This document shows, piece after piece, positions 12,601 to 24,600 of a DNA stretch of 64,000 bases (position 1 is the stretch's first letter; each line of letters starts with the position of its first letter). The position numbers and the translations under genes were made by a program. The stretch is from NCBI GenBank assembly GCA_944470555.2, contig OX104134.1:57465890-57529889 (forward strand), read 5' to 3'. This DNA comes from Heterobilharzia americana. Its lineage: Eukaryota > Platyhelminthes > Trematoda > Strigeidida > Schistosomatidae. The notes below the pieces were generated by a model. It searched no databases and had not been told where the DNA came from. It saw nothing but the letters and a program-made list of their open reading frames with translations.

Positions 12601-15600
12601 GGTGTGAACCTTCATCTGCTCCTCTTCGTAGTTTGATCTTGTGTCCAGTAGGCTGCGTCTCCATCTTCTTGAGATTGAGATAAAGTCGATCTGATTTTTA
12701 GTGTGTCCTGGAGTCTGGTGATATCCATGTCGCTTTGTGGATATCCTTGTGCTTGAACACAGTGCCTCACTGCAATCACTAAATCGTTGAATGCACAGAA
12801 TTCTGCAAACAATTCTCCATTCTCGTTCATCACCTCACCGAGCGCTTGTCGGGCCATGGTTAGTTCTCTTCCTGTGTTGTCCACTCCCAGTTTGGCATTC
12901 ATGTCACCCATCAGAATTTTGATATCGCCAACTGAGGACTTGTCCAGTGTTGATTGAAGTTATCTGTAGAATTCCTTTTCCTTCTCTGGTTCTGCATTAT
13001 TTGTAGGTGCATAGTGTAGCATTGTATGATTGTGACCTTCCTTCCTTTTGAGTTGAACCTTGCTGTCATGATCCTGGAGAAGGAGATTGGTTCCCACTGC
13101 ATGAGGGCCTTCGATGCTCTTCAAGGGGACATCATGATAGCCACTCCATCACTCAGTGTGCTCGTGGTTGTCGTCTGGGTGACAATATCAGAGTAGATTA
13201 TTGATTCTCCAGTTGACAGTTTGGAGAGTCTACTCGCATTCCATCTGCTTTCGCATATTCCAAGTACTTCAGTGTGATACCCCTTTATCTCGTTTGCAGT
13301 CTGAACTTCCTTGGTGGGTTCAAACATCTTGCAGACATTCCATGTCCCCACGTTTACTTTCGCTTTCATCGAGAGAAGGCTTCCCGAAGGCTTTCATCAA
13401 CTGGCGTCATTTTTCCTCTCCGATTCCAGCGAGGAATAATTTTGTTATTATTTTTTATATTTCTTTTGTGCTTTGAGGTTTCTTGAGCGGTTAGGTTTGT
13501 TTTCCGGAATAGGGTTGCTAGCCATATGCCCAACCTTCCCTGTTTACCCGGGCTTAGGACCGGCTAGTAACTAGTGAACTAGTTAACCGGACGACGTTAG
13601 TCGGAAGTGAAGTGGATGCTAACTGAAGACCTTGGGTGACAGTTGCGCTATGTTGTGAATTAACAGAAGTTGGAAATTGTGAACCACTGGAAACCGACCC
13701 AGTGGCTGAGTGGTTGACGCGTTCGCCGTGAAACCTGAAGGTCCTGAGTTTGATCCTAGCTGGGTCATGAGTGCGTTCTGCTGAGGAGTCCCCTACTAGG
13801 ACGAAACAGCTGTCTAATGCTCCTAGACTTTCAATGGTTCCGCAACTAATGTCAGTCCATGATGAATACTACTTCTTAAAGTGAAGTTCGTTTACACAAC
13901 TTTGAAAATTCCTGTATTCGTTGTCGTTTTCTGAAACTGAGTAAGTAAAGTACGAGAAATCCGTAAATTATGAGAACTATCTCCAGTGATACTTTAAAGT
14001 TAACTAGGAATGGCTTGTACACTTATCAACAAATTTGTTTCGTAAGTTTCAGAAGCCTGTTTGACTCAAGATGCCGAGTGTTGAAGTCGCTTTGTACCCT
14101 AGCTATCTTGCTACATCCAAACAGTACAAAGTAATCTGACCTCAAAAGGTTTATCACTATAATGACTGTTCCTGGTATGTTTCAAAATTGATCACCATGA
14201 CACGGAAAAATTTGATTTTAAGAATTTTGAAATTTGTGATCATTGATTAATTCTTCATCAGATTTCTCTGGCCCTACATACATTTTTGTTTCATTCAATA
14301 TATTATATTACTGCCGATTCTTTCTCTATCTACCACCATGTGTTATGTCAAACTTAGGTGATATCCAAGCACAATGGTGTGACCAATGTGTAGAAACATT
14401 CATTTCAGATATGTTTACAATAGACAAAATCGACTAAATGTGGTACTTTTTCTGCGTTAACCTACTTGTCCGTCACCCGTTAAGCATCGACAAATAAGTA
14501 GGAATAATACTATGCAAACAAAAGGAACAACGTGGAAAAACTAATGAGCAGGGAAAGTTACACCATTACTTTATTATGGTAATTTTACTTGGTTGTGGAT
14601 AGCAGAGGAATCCGAGACGCATGTTGCGTCCTATTTGTGAAGTGGCTATCGCGCCTTAGTAGCCCAGTGGATAACACTTTAGTGTTTGAAGCGATGAGTA
14701 CGTAATCCGAGTCTTATTAGGAATAACATCAATCCTAGGGTGCATGCACATCCAGCTGACGAGTCCCAAATAAAATATGACGCGTGTCATTGATTCCTTT
14801 GCTAGCCGCAACCAAGTGAAATTGTCATAATAAATAATCAGGCAATATCAAGGGATCCATGTAGGTGCCCATATGCCAATAGAGGTCGAACCATTCGATC
14901 TAGTATAACAACGGAGGATTACAAGTGTATCAACAAATGGTTATTATTTCTTTACCAACAGCAGTATATATATTTTTATGAAACAAGGTTTCGCACTTGC
15001 ATTTGTTTATCACCAGGATGTTTGTTGGATCTTAAGGCGAACATAGCTTTCTCATAGACCGAAAATCACTTCGCCAAGTGCTGCACTTACAAAACTTTCT
15101 ACTCACTTGAATAAGCTATAGTTAATCACTTCTAAGAACTACGTAACAAACACATTTATTAGTAACTGAGAGAAATGTATGCCATCTACTCTTACACTAG
15201 GTAGTGACGAAATACTTCATGTGGTCACTAAACTGGAGCACAACATGGTGTTACATTTTAATTAATTTTAGATAACTATAAAGTGCAAACTTGTTGTTCT
15301 TTAGTAAAATGCAGAGATAAAGATATACTGGTTTCTGCAGTAAATTCAGTCAGTTTTAATCTCAGAGTTGACGGACAAACTCCAAATTTAAGATCACGAA
15401 AAGCATGAACTGCATTAAATTTTCTAACCGACATGGACTGAAAACCCTATATATATATAAATCCGAGTAGGGGGTGCCAAGGTTAAATGTAGAGCTGAAC
15501 TAAGTCGGTAAATTAGTTCTCTTATATATACGTTAAATTGAATAACTGAATGAGATGTCAACATGTCTAGCGACTTCTTTTCATTTATCAGACTGAATAT

Positions 15601-18600
15601 TTTAGATAGCAGAGAAAAAGTGCAGAAAGCTAAGACAGAATATGTTAGGGCATATCAGTATTCCAGAAACTTAATGACTTTTAATATAAACGATACAAAT
15701 AGTTATGAGCCTGGTGACTACAGCTGATATATAGAAAACCTTTGGTGGATAAGTTCAGTTGATGCGATGCTAGATGAATGCCTATGGTAAGATGCACTAA
15801 CTATCTACTTGGTACAAAAATGAATCATTTACCATTTTGCATTTATTGAATTACTTCTCGTCGAAATACTTAAGTTCTTGAAGGCTAGTACTCTGTTTCT
15901 TGTCTTTTTTTCGCCTACTTTGTTCCTTTGGACTTTCACAGTATTCACAGTATGCTAAAACATTTAGATACATGAAGGTGAAAGTCCACACCTTGTACTT
16001 GCTTTTCAAACTTGTGGTAATGCAGATATATACTTCGAAATGTAACCTTTTTATATAAGTAAGAATAATATCTGAAGTAAGTATATCTGTGAACACTATT
16101 CTTCTCTGTATACAGGAATGTAAGGAAAGTGGTCTTGTCTATCGAAAAGAAGATTTATTGAACCCATCACAACATATGATTGTTGATCGTATAAAAGTTG
16201 CTGTATATAATCGTGGCATACGTGTGTTGGACTTTTTTGTCGACTATGATAAATTAAGGCATGATGAAGTAACGCAGCATCAATTCATGTGTGCCTTATT
16301 GTCAGCTGTTGGTAAAGAAGCAAGGTTAAATTGCGGAGAAGTTCAAATGCTTGCAAATTATTATCGTTCAAAAAGAAATCCACAAATGGTTAACTATCGT
16401 GAATTCTGCAGAGAAATAGATTCACGTAAGTTAATACAAATGACATGTTCCGAGGTAAATAACTTAAAGTTAATTATGATAACTTAGGCTGATATATAAA
16501 TTCAGTGCTTCATGTTATTCATGCCTATCTCTGTCCGTTCAAGGGTCCACTGTTTCGAAGAAAAACAAGAATATAAGAGATGGCGATAACAGTTAGCTTA
16601 TCAGTACCAACAAGCACGAAACGTATGTCCAAGTCATCATGCTTCTTGGTTTCCAGCACCTGACACCAAAGTCCTGTCAGCTTAGTGATATGGAAATATG
16701 ATGAACGTCTGTTATATAATGAGAAACATATCGAACCTTATGCGGAAAACCTTCATATCTGCAGTCCTTACAGGATACCTAATTCAAAAACATGATGAAT
16801 ATCGAAGAGATAAATAACAGAAATCATTTGTCGTTGTATGCAGTACAATATAAAGTTGTATCCCACCCAAAAATCACTGCGGAATATGAAAAAATATATA
16901 CATTATTTTAAATTCGCATTTTCCAGTTAACTAAAACATGAAATCGGTAGCGACTTTTAGTTCACACTCAAACCTAAGTCCAATATACCTTCAAGATTCT
17001 ACGGTCTACAAAAGATTCACAAACCACGTGTTCCTTTTGAGATTAACACGCGACTTCTCTAAATATCAGGCTTTAGTACATTAACCCTTCGAAAACACTC
17101 ATAACGCAAAACCATGGATTCATTTGACTTGAATTCCGAAATTTCATAGCTTAAAATTATGGAAAGTGAAACTGTGATAAGATATGACACCAATTTGTTA
17201 TACTATCATTTCAATTGATCAAAGCCTGGGTATCATTTCTAATTGATTAGATAAGGAAACAACCATGGTAAGAAGATATTCTTTGATCACTAATGACATC
17301 ACCAAAATATTACATTTTCTCCTAGAGACTAATAACCTCAAAATAAAACAAAATTGTGCAGACGAACGGGTGGTGCACCCAAAGGATTACCTGTTTCACT
17401 CATAGTAGTAAACCTATTTATGGGTTAATCTAAAGAAGACCTTTTCGTACAATCGCTAAATCCCAAAGCTTCTCTTAGATATTCTGACGACGCGTTCATA
17501 GTTCTAAAACGTGAAATCTGCCATGTTTTCTTAGATTAGTCGGACACGAGAATTCCCAGTAGCTAATTCAGCTCTGAAAATCAAACGGGTGTTAGTTAAC
17601 TACACTTTCTCTACTCTCTTGTTAAGCGGAAAGAAAACAGAAAATGAAGCATAATCATTTGGAAAGACCAACTCATTCGAAAAAATAATTAGATTTCAAT
17701 TTACAACATCCCATCAATTCGAAGGCTTCTGTTGCCTTCAGTCTTCTAAAGAGACCACAAACTCTTATAGTAGAAGACTACGGAAGAGTTGGGAATTAAA
17801 GTACGTGAATAAGATCGTAATTCATTGGCAAAACAGAAAATAGTATTTAATTCGATCCTATAAGTACTACCAAATCATAGGCCACAACAATAGTCGTCTC
17901 GTATAGGTCACAAATTTGGGATGAGATTATGAAAGTGCTCAACAAATGCAATATCAGAATATTCTTCAAGAGGTCAAAGAACTGTATGGCACCTTAGTTC
18001 ATATGAAGGACAAAATTCCCGTGGATTCGTTATCCAACTGTGTTGATGGAATGAATTTCTCGAACTGCGATAGGCAGAACAAATTTCGCAAGAAATCAAG
18101 ATTAGAAAAAAATGTACAGCAAAGGGCTTCGCCTGGTATCCTAGAAATCCAGCGGGGCTGGAAAAGCTTGAAAACATTTCAGCCATAGCTATACACGCTG
18201 CAACTTCAGGTTATTAGGTAGACTTTGACAATATCAAAATTATTCAGAAAAGCTTTAGAAACTATAAGGAACTTCTACTACGGTAGAATTTTGTCACATA
18301 GAATGGAATCAAAGTTGTTTAAGCAGGAATGAAGGAATAAAAGTAGCTTTGGCTGGTTTCAACGCACCTAAAGATACTAACATAAACGACACATGCGAGA
18401 AGAACTATAAGCACATGTGAACATACAAATCTCAATTTTAATTCATGCACTCACCACACTTATCACACCACATATGGTCATCGTTTTTGTGACCATTTTG
18501 ACGGTCAGGACCAAAAATAATCAAATCAAGTTATCTTATATGAGCCTGGATGTTTTGAATTTTAGTTTAATATAACTGTAACAAAGCTTTTAGCATCAAG

Positions 18601-21600
18601 CAACATGAAGTCAGAAAAATTTGTTTAATCTACATTCACTGGGAAATACTTAACATGTCACTTAATTTTTAAAACCATCAAATCTCAACTAGGTTTGGGT
18701 ATTTGCTAAGTGAAAAAAAAACGTTTTGAAAGGCCTGGTATTTATTGATTTGACTGGCATAAACTAGAATCGACTGCTACAATAATCTTTTGTTATCACG
18801 ATTTCGTTCAAATTATGAACCACAACTAACTAATTTTATTTCCAAGGAGATTTTTGTCACTAACCTACTACAGGTTTAAGTGATACCAGCCAACCACTCA
18901 AGTGATTCAGAAGGCTTAACAGCCTACAGCATCAAAAAAAATATGCTTCATTTGTCCACAAAATATCCTATATCTTCGAGATTTTTGAAGAATGCATTCA
19001 TTAAAGTTTTTGGTCTAAGAAATACTACTAACAAATTGTAAGTAGCTGAAAAATAAATCTGAACTTAGTTATTGCAAAAGCAGCATGAAAACCATGTCAT
19101 TCCTGAATAGATGAACTTCTCTTAGTCAAAAATGTACATAGTAAATTTCATAGCTAAAAGCTCTGAATATCTGCAGAGGTTTTTGGGGCAAAGATTGAGG
19201 CATGACATTTGCACACCATGAAAATCGTTTGAACGACTTCAGTTACTCGATATTTTTGATACGCTGTAATGTTCTAATAATTGACCTCAAGTAACAAATA
19301 TGAATATCAGGCCATCTCACTGCACAAATTCAGAAAATAAGGTAGTAGTAATCCTCAAGGCATGTATGTTCTCATTTATAAGTTGCTGGAATACATCAGA
19401 TTTCATGTTATTTCATGGCAAGACCAAATCAAATCTTACATTCACTTTGAAGGGTAATCATAAAGTTTTGAGGCTAACCATTTTAGTGTATTTTGGCTAA
19501 TAGTTGTTTATCTGAGTGAAGTCAGTCACAGGAATTTCTATTGAATGGTTTCAATGACCTAATATAGTTTTTTATAGACTGGTAAAGGTGTCACACCTGA
19601 AACAATAATAATCACTATATTCAGGGATGCAAATAATGGATTATATTGGTTTTGTAGGCGCTGAGATGTAGGCATTAACACAATATAATGTTACAAACAA
19701 GATACCCAGAACTATTTTTTCTAAAGCTGTATGAAGCAATTGATTTTAGTCTAAATTAATTTCGTTGTTAGTTGGAAAGCTAATTGTGTCTAAGGATCCA
19801 AACCTGTTTTAGGGATTACTAAGTGGCAATGAAATGCCGGTTAATTAACTTACCTTTACTCCACAGTAAATTTGCTAAGTTATTCATTCTTTTCGAAGTG
19901 AAAACCACCTTTCACGCACTAATGTTGTTTACGTTACCTTAAATATTGATGGAAAATATCCTAGGATTTCTGAAAAGAAATATATGTCACTGCAAAGAAG
20001 CTGAAATATTAGGACCAGACAATTTTGTCATCAGGGTGAATAGTTTCAAGCTGTGTGGTTAAAAAGGGTGACATGATAAATCCTTCAACCTTAGGATTAC
20101 TGAAGAATATTTCAAACTTCTAATCGTAGAAAAAAGATATTGAAAGTAGCCTCTGTTAATGACACTTGAGAGCATTCAGGCCATAACCCAAGGGAAATGT
20201 AAATGCAGTTCATATTATCAGTTTGGCCTTACAGTATGTTACTCTGTATACGTTTTGCATCAGTACCAATGAAAGTATGACATTTCGTTATATGAAAATA
20301 TTACCAATGGGGAATCATTATCTGTGAACCGAAATAATGATGTGATACACTTGTATAATAAAAATTCGTAAAACTGACTGTTTATGGACAGTTTTAAAAC
20401 TTACAGCATGGAAAGCAAGAAAACGTTAAGACTTTTTTATCTTATGAAGCGAGACACTTACATACACGATACGATATACGAGTTAGAAATAACTAGATTT
20501 ATCAGAATTAAAATTATCGGCAAAGCGTTTGAGGGTCATCATCCGGCAAGTTAAATTTTACATTTCCTTTTAATAGACAGAGCGGATAGCAAAAGACATA
20601 TGACAAAAAGTGAATGATAATTATATATATGAAAATAGAACTTGTGTATAGTTATGCGAACTAATGACTATAAAGTATCCAACTTGGTTCACTTATGAAA
20701 AACTGACGGCCCAATAATTAATTACCTTGACTAGAAGTAAAGTGTAACAAGTGTAGAGTAGATTTATTCAGATGTTTTCATTCTGCTGAGATTCAGAAAT
20801 TATATTTTGTGTTTAAAATGCTTCTTAGTTTTGAAGATATATGGAAAAAAATTCATAACTAGTGGGATGAACAACAATTTACATGCTTTTGGTTTGGAAA
20901 TTAATGATACTTAATAGTCGGTCTGAAGTATTTAGATCTTAGTGCTGGTTATCAATTTTTCGAAATGTTTAACTTGAAAGGTATCTAGTCTCTACAGTGT
21001 ATTCAAATACCTGTTGACTAGTTTTAATGTTTGATCAGAATGATTACTTGGGAACAAACGCATTAACATTGGTTTTGAAGCAACTGTAAGTGCAGTTCGA
21101 AATGTGTTAGTTGGCTGAAAGCGATTGACAGGACGCTCTGGACCTAGATTTCGTGCTGTTGACACTCGTCAGCAAGACTTATCTGTACCCTCGAGAAAAC
21201 TAATGTTCTCTTGGGTTCAAATCCATGTCATCTAGTATTACAGTCGAAGATGTTATTGACAGGCATAGATCCCAGGTCCAGAGCATCATGTCGACTGCCT
21301 CCTATCAAATAACATCCATCAAAGTGGACTGAAGTGTTGAGCCTTCCAGTTTGGTGGCTACTTAGCAAAAATGATCGATAAAATTCGATCAGTTCTCAAA
21401 ACTAGACAACATGAATTGATTGCTCCCCATTGACAAATCACTGTTGTTCAAAGTGTATTTGAATCGGTCTGCATTTTAATAGTTAATTTCAGGTATCCTT
21501 CGTGACAGATATTCATGGTTTTATGTTACTCACATGATTCTAGAGATGTGCATGATTTTCGATATAAAAATTATGAAATCAGTCGTACGCATTGACCAAC

Positions 21601-24600
21601 AATGGATGATAGCTGTCATCAATTTGTAAGTTGTCTGGGATTCTAGTACGATCATGCTTAAAGTGTTCGAATAAATCACTTTAGCAACTAATTAATAACG
21701 CAGGAGATTATTATAGGAAAAATAGAACAAATGTTATTCGCAATAACTTAGATTTTAATCCTGATCTCGTATGATTAACCGCTAGTGAATTATCAAGCTA
21801 TTGTGATTTCTTGCTTTTTGAATATAAATCTTATGGAGGAGCAAGTGTACTTGTGAAAGTTTCTGTTGATCTACATGTGTAATGTTTTGTATATCTTTTC
21901 CAAAGTACCAAGTCTGACACTTAAATTATCTTCAAATCCTGTTACAATATAAAGGAAAAATGTGGCATTGTAGGGCCATGCAGTTCAAAAATCAAAGTAG
22001 AATTTAGTACAATAGTGCATCACTTCAAGTTGCCACAGCAGCATGCATGGAAGAAGGTACTGGCTGTCAGTCAGAAGTCTTGCGGAAAGTACATTAATGA
22101 CCACAGTATGCAGTATGTTACACAAGAGAATTATAGATAACTTGCATATCTTCAGAAAATTCACAAGCAAATAATCATCGTTGTGAAATTCTGGAAGATC
22201 TGATGTTGCTTGTTATCACAAAGTGATATCATTATGACTGCAATGGACAGTCACAAACTATTAGATAGTTATTTATTCCTATTTTACCACTGATCAGTTA
22301 TATAAAAGCTTAGTTTTTATGCAGTTCATCAGACATAAGGTAATTTACATTTTTAAATGTTACCAACTTTTAATTCCTTGAGACTAGTCTGGTAGTACAC
22401 GTCATGTCCAAATCTCCACTCATTGTGGAATAGACTATTTTATTTTTGTACAACTAAGTTAAGCGATACTTGCTTTGGATTGTAATAAAAGTATATAGCT
22501 TATCTTGTTGACCAAATTTTCTACGAGGATGTCTGTTTACACAGTGCTTGTTTACTACAGTGTGCTTTATAGAAAATGTTAGTCAGTTATGTTTAACCCA
22601 GTGATTCACGCAGAAATAATGCTATTGTGGAAAAACAGGTTCAGAGTTTCGGCATAGAAGAGACCATAGTTTACAAACAAAGTAATACTTAAGACAACTA
22701 ATTTTTACTCCTTAGTAATCAACAGTTAACTTAATAAGAGCAGGTTATGATGAGAAATTCTTCAGGGATATTCCAAACTGTGAGTAAAAAGTCAGTTACA
22801 CTACCAAAAATTTTCAAGACAACTTCATATCTTTTAATCAGACAGGCAAGATCAACATAGCACCTGGCACCCTTGTGTAAGGATCCAATTTAGTACATTT
22901 CATATCAGCAAATCATGCGAAAAAGCACTAAGATGAAAGATGAAGAAGTAAAGAAGAAAGCAGTAGTGGAAAGTGCTGATAATATAACAAGGAGAAACAA
23001 GAAAATACTGAATCCAGTATGATGATAAAGATAAAGATAATGATTGGATGTGAATGCACCACTGAAAGCGGTTCTGAGCCATACCACCTAGAGTCTCGGA
23101 CCGCCGGTTTCTTTTGTGACACGGTCCTTAGTCGAGAAGTCTACATTCTTCTACGCTGTTAAGACCAACAGTCAACAACTTCATGAACTGATGCCATCAC
23201 ATTCAAACGTTTCTGGTACCTTCAACTATTGATGGTTTTTGAAGAATCTCACAAGCTCATGCCTACGTTTTAGTCATCCATTATCTGATCAGCGTTTTTA
23301 TATTGAAATTTACATGAAGATTTACTTTTCTGACTTACCAGACATTCACTCTATTAATGGGAGGAGATAAGGTAAACTTAGGTTTCTTGTTGCTTCTTTG
23401 TAGCCTTTCATACACTTCAATTAGAAAAAGATCCGTTAAAACAAATAAGTATGCCACCCACAGGTGCACTCTCAAAGGTGAGCACAATAAATTCATTGCA
23501 CATTTACTTCATATTTACTGGCCATCTATAGTTATGTTACCTACTCAGGTGAGATAATTCACTAATAATAGTGTATTCATGCCACTGAAACTCTATTCTT
23601 TATAATACAACATATTTACCAACTTTTATTATGACTTTCGTTTTCACATTGCCAAGTTATAGGGCCAGATGAATCATTTACTGTTATATAGTGCTTTTTT
23701 GTGTTGATATCTCAGTTCGTACTCTCCAGTTGCGTTTGTACACTGTAGGTGTGTTACCAAATTCGTAATCATGAAAGTTCTTGATATCAGAAGCTCAGAT
23801 TTATTAGAAAATTTTCCGTTAATTGTCTGACTAAGTGAATGATTTTATCAGTTTCATTTTTATAAATTTCATTCCCACTGAAGAGATGCATACAATCAAA
23901 TTGAGTAGATGAGTAATGCCCAGAAATATATAATGCCATTTACCAAATTTACAAGCAACCTTGCTCTTCGTATTCATGTTCTCCTTTTAACGTGCCCAAC
24001 TTTCACTTAGATTTCCAAGAAGGCAAAATGCTGAAATTCTTTCAAAATTCCTATCTTATTCAGTTCAATAAATAAGAAGAAACTGTTTTTGAAATCATTA
24101 TGTTGCTGCAAATACATTTAGCTACCACAACACAAGAAGGGCGTTTTTCACACATCATTGTTGATTAGAACAGTGAACTAACAGAATAACCTCCACTTTT
24201 GTTGCAGCAGTATTGACACGCGGTTTTCTGCAATACGACTGTTTGGAATATTTAAAACCGACCACAGCATATGCACTACTTTACTCATAAAAATTGTACA
24301 TACATTTAATCAAATTCCATACTGGTCTTCAATGATATTTCGAGTTAATCAACCTGCGTATATATTGTAGTTTAGGCGGTTGCTAATTCTAACTTTGTAT
24401 TACAGCCAGATTTCGGCGTAACCCAATAAAGTAATTGTGTCAGACCATGGAATCAGAAGTTAGCAACTATTTTGAAAATTTGGGTTATCAGAGGGCGGTT
24501 ACCGAGCCAACAAATGCCTTAGGCGTAAATAAGTTGGACCGTATATGTAGATGCTGTTTTCACCACCCAAATGTAATCCTGTTGTTTATATCATAGGTAA

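Larger units (their letters stand above)
4283..16115 (+). other. Intron 4 of the EF-hand gene, about 11.8 kb
   Basis: This is the largest intron. It begins GTAAGT and ends CTCTGTATACAG. Listed separately are its antisense RT fragment, SM-alpha-like repeats, an RTE 3' tail, a small Penelope-type end and a nearly complete RTE insertion. In the remaining stretches (about 4900-5590, 6400-7000, 8040-8560, 8740-9800, 9890-10318 and 14940-16115) I see only short shadow frames and an AT microsatellite near 15450. Confidence 0.75.

Noticed and set aside
11779..12615. Plus-strand open frames opposite the RTE element
   Set aside because: They are antisense shadows of RT and linker coding sequence on the minus strand.
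13690..13760. A genuine tRNA gene
   Set aside because: A- and B-box-like blocks are present, but no full cloverleaf with acceptor stem is seen, and a hammerhead core follows directly. It is a SINE head. The same applies at 7500, 14650, 21250, 29730 and 39300.
22900..23122. Three overlapping minus-strand frames with hydrophobic runs
   Set aside because: They are shadows of an RTE 3' tail with a C/T-rich UTR, not membrane proteins.
23357..23557. 66-codon plus-strand open frame
   Set aside because: It overlaps exon 6 in another frame and has no family match; the phase-consistent exon explains the region.
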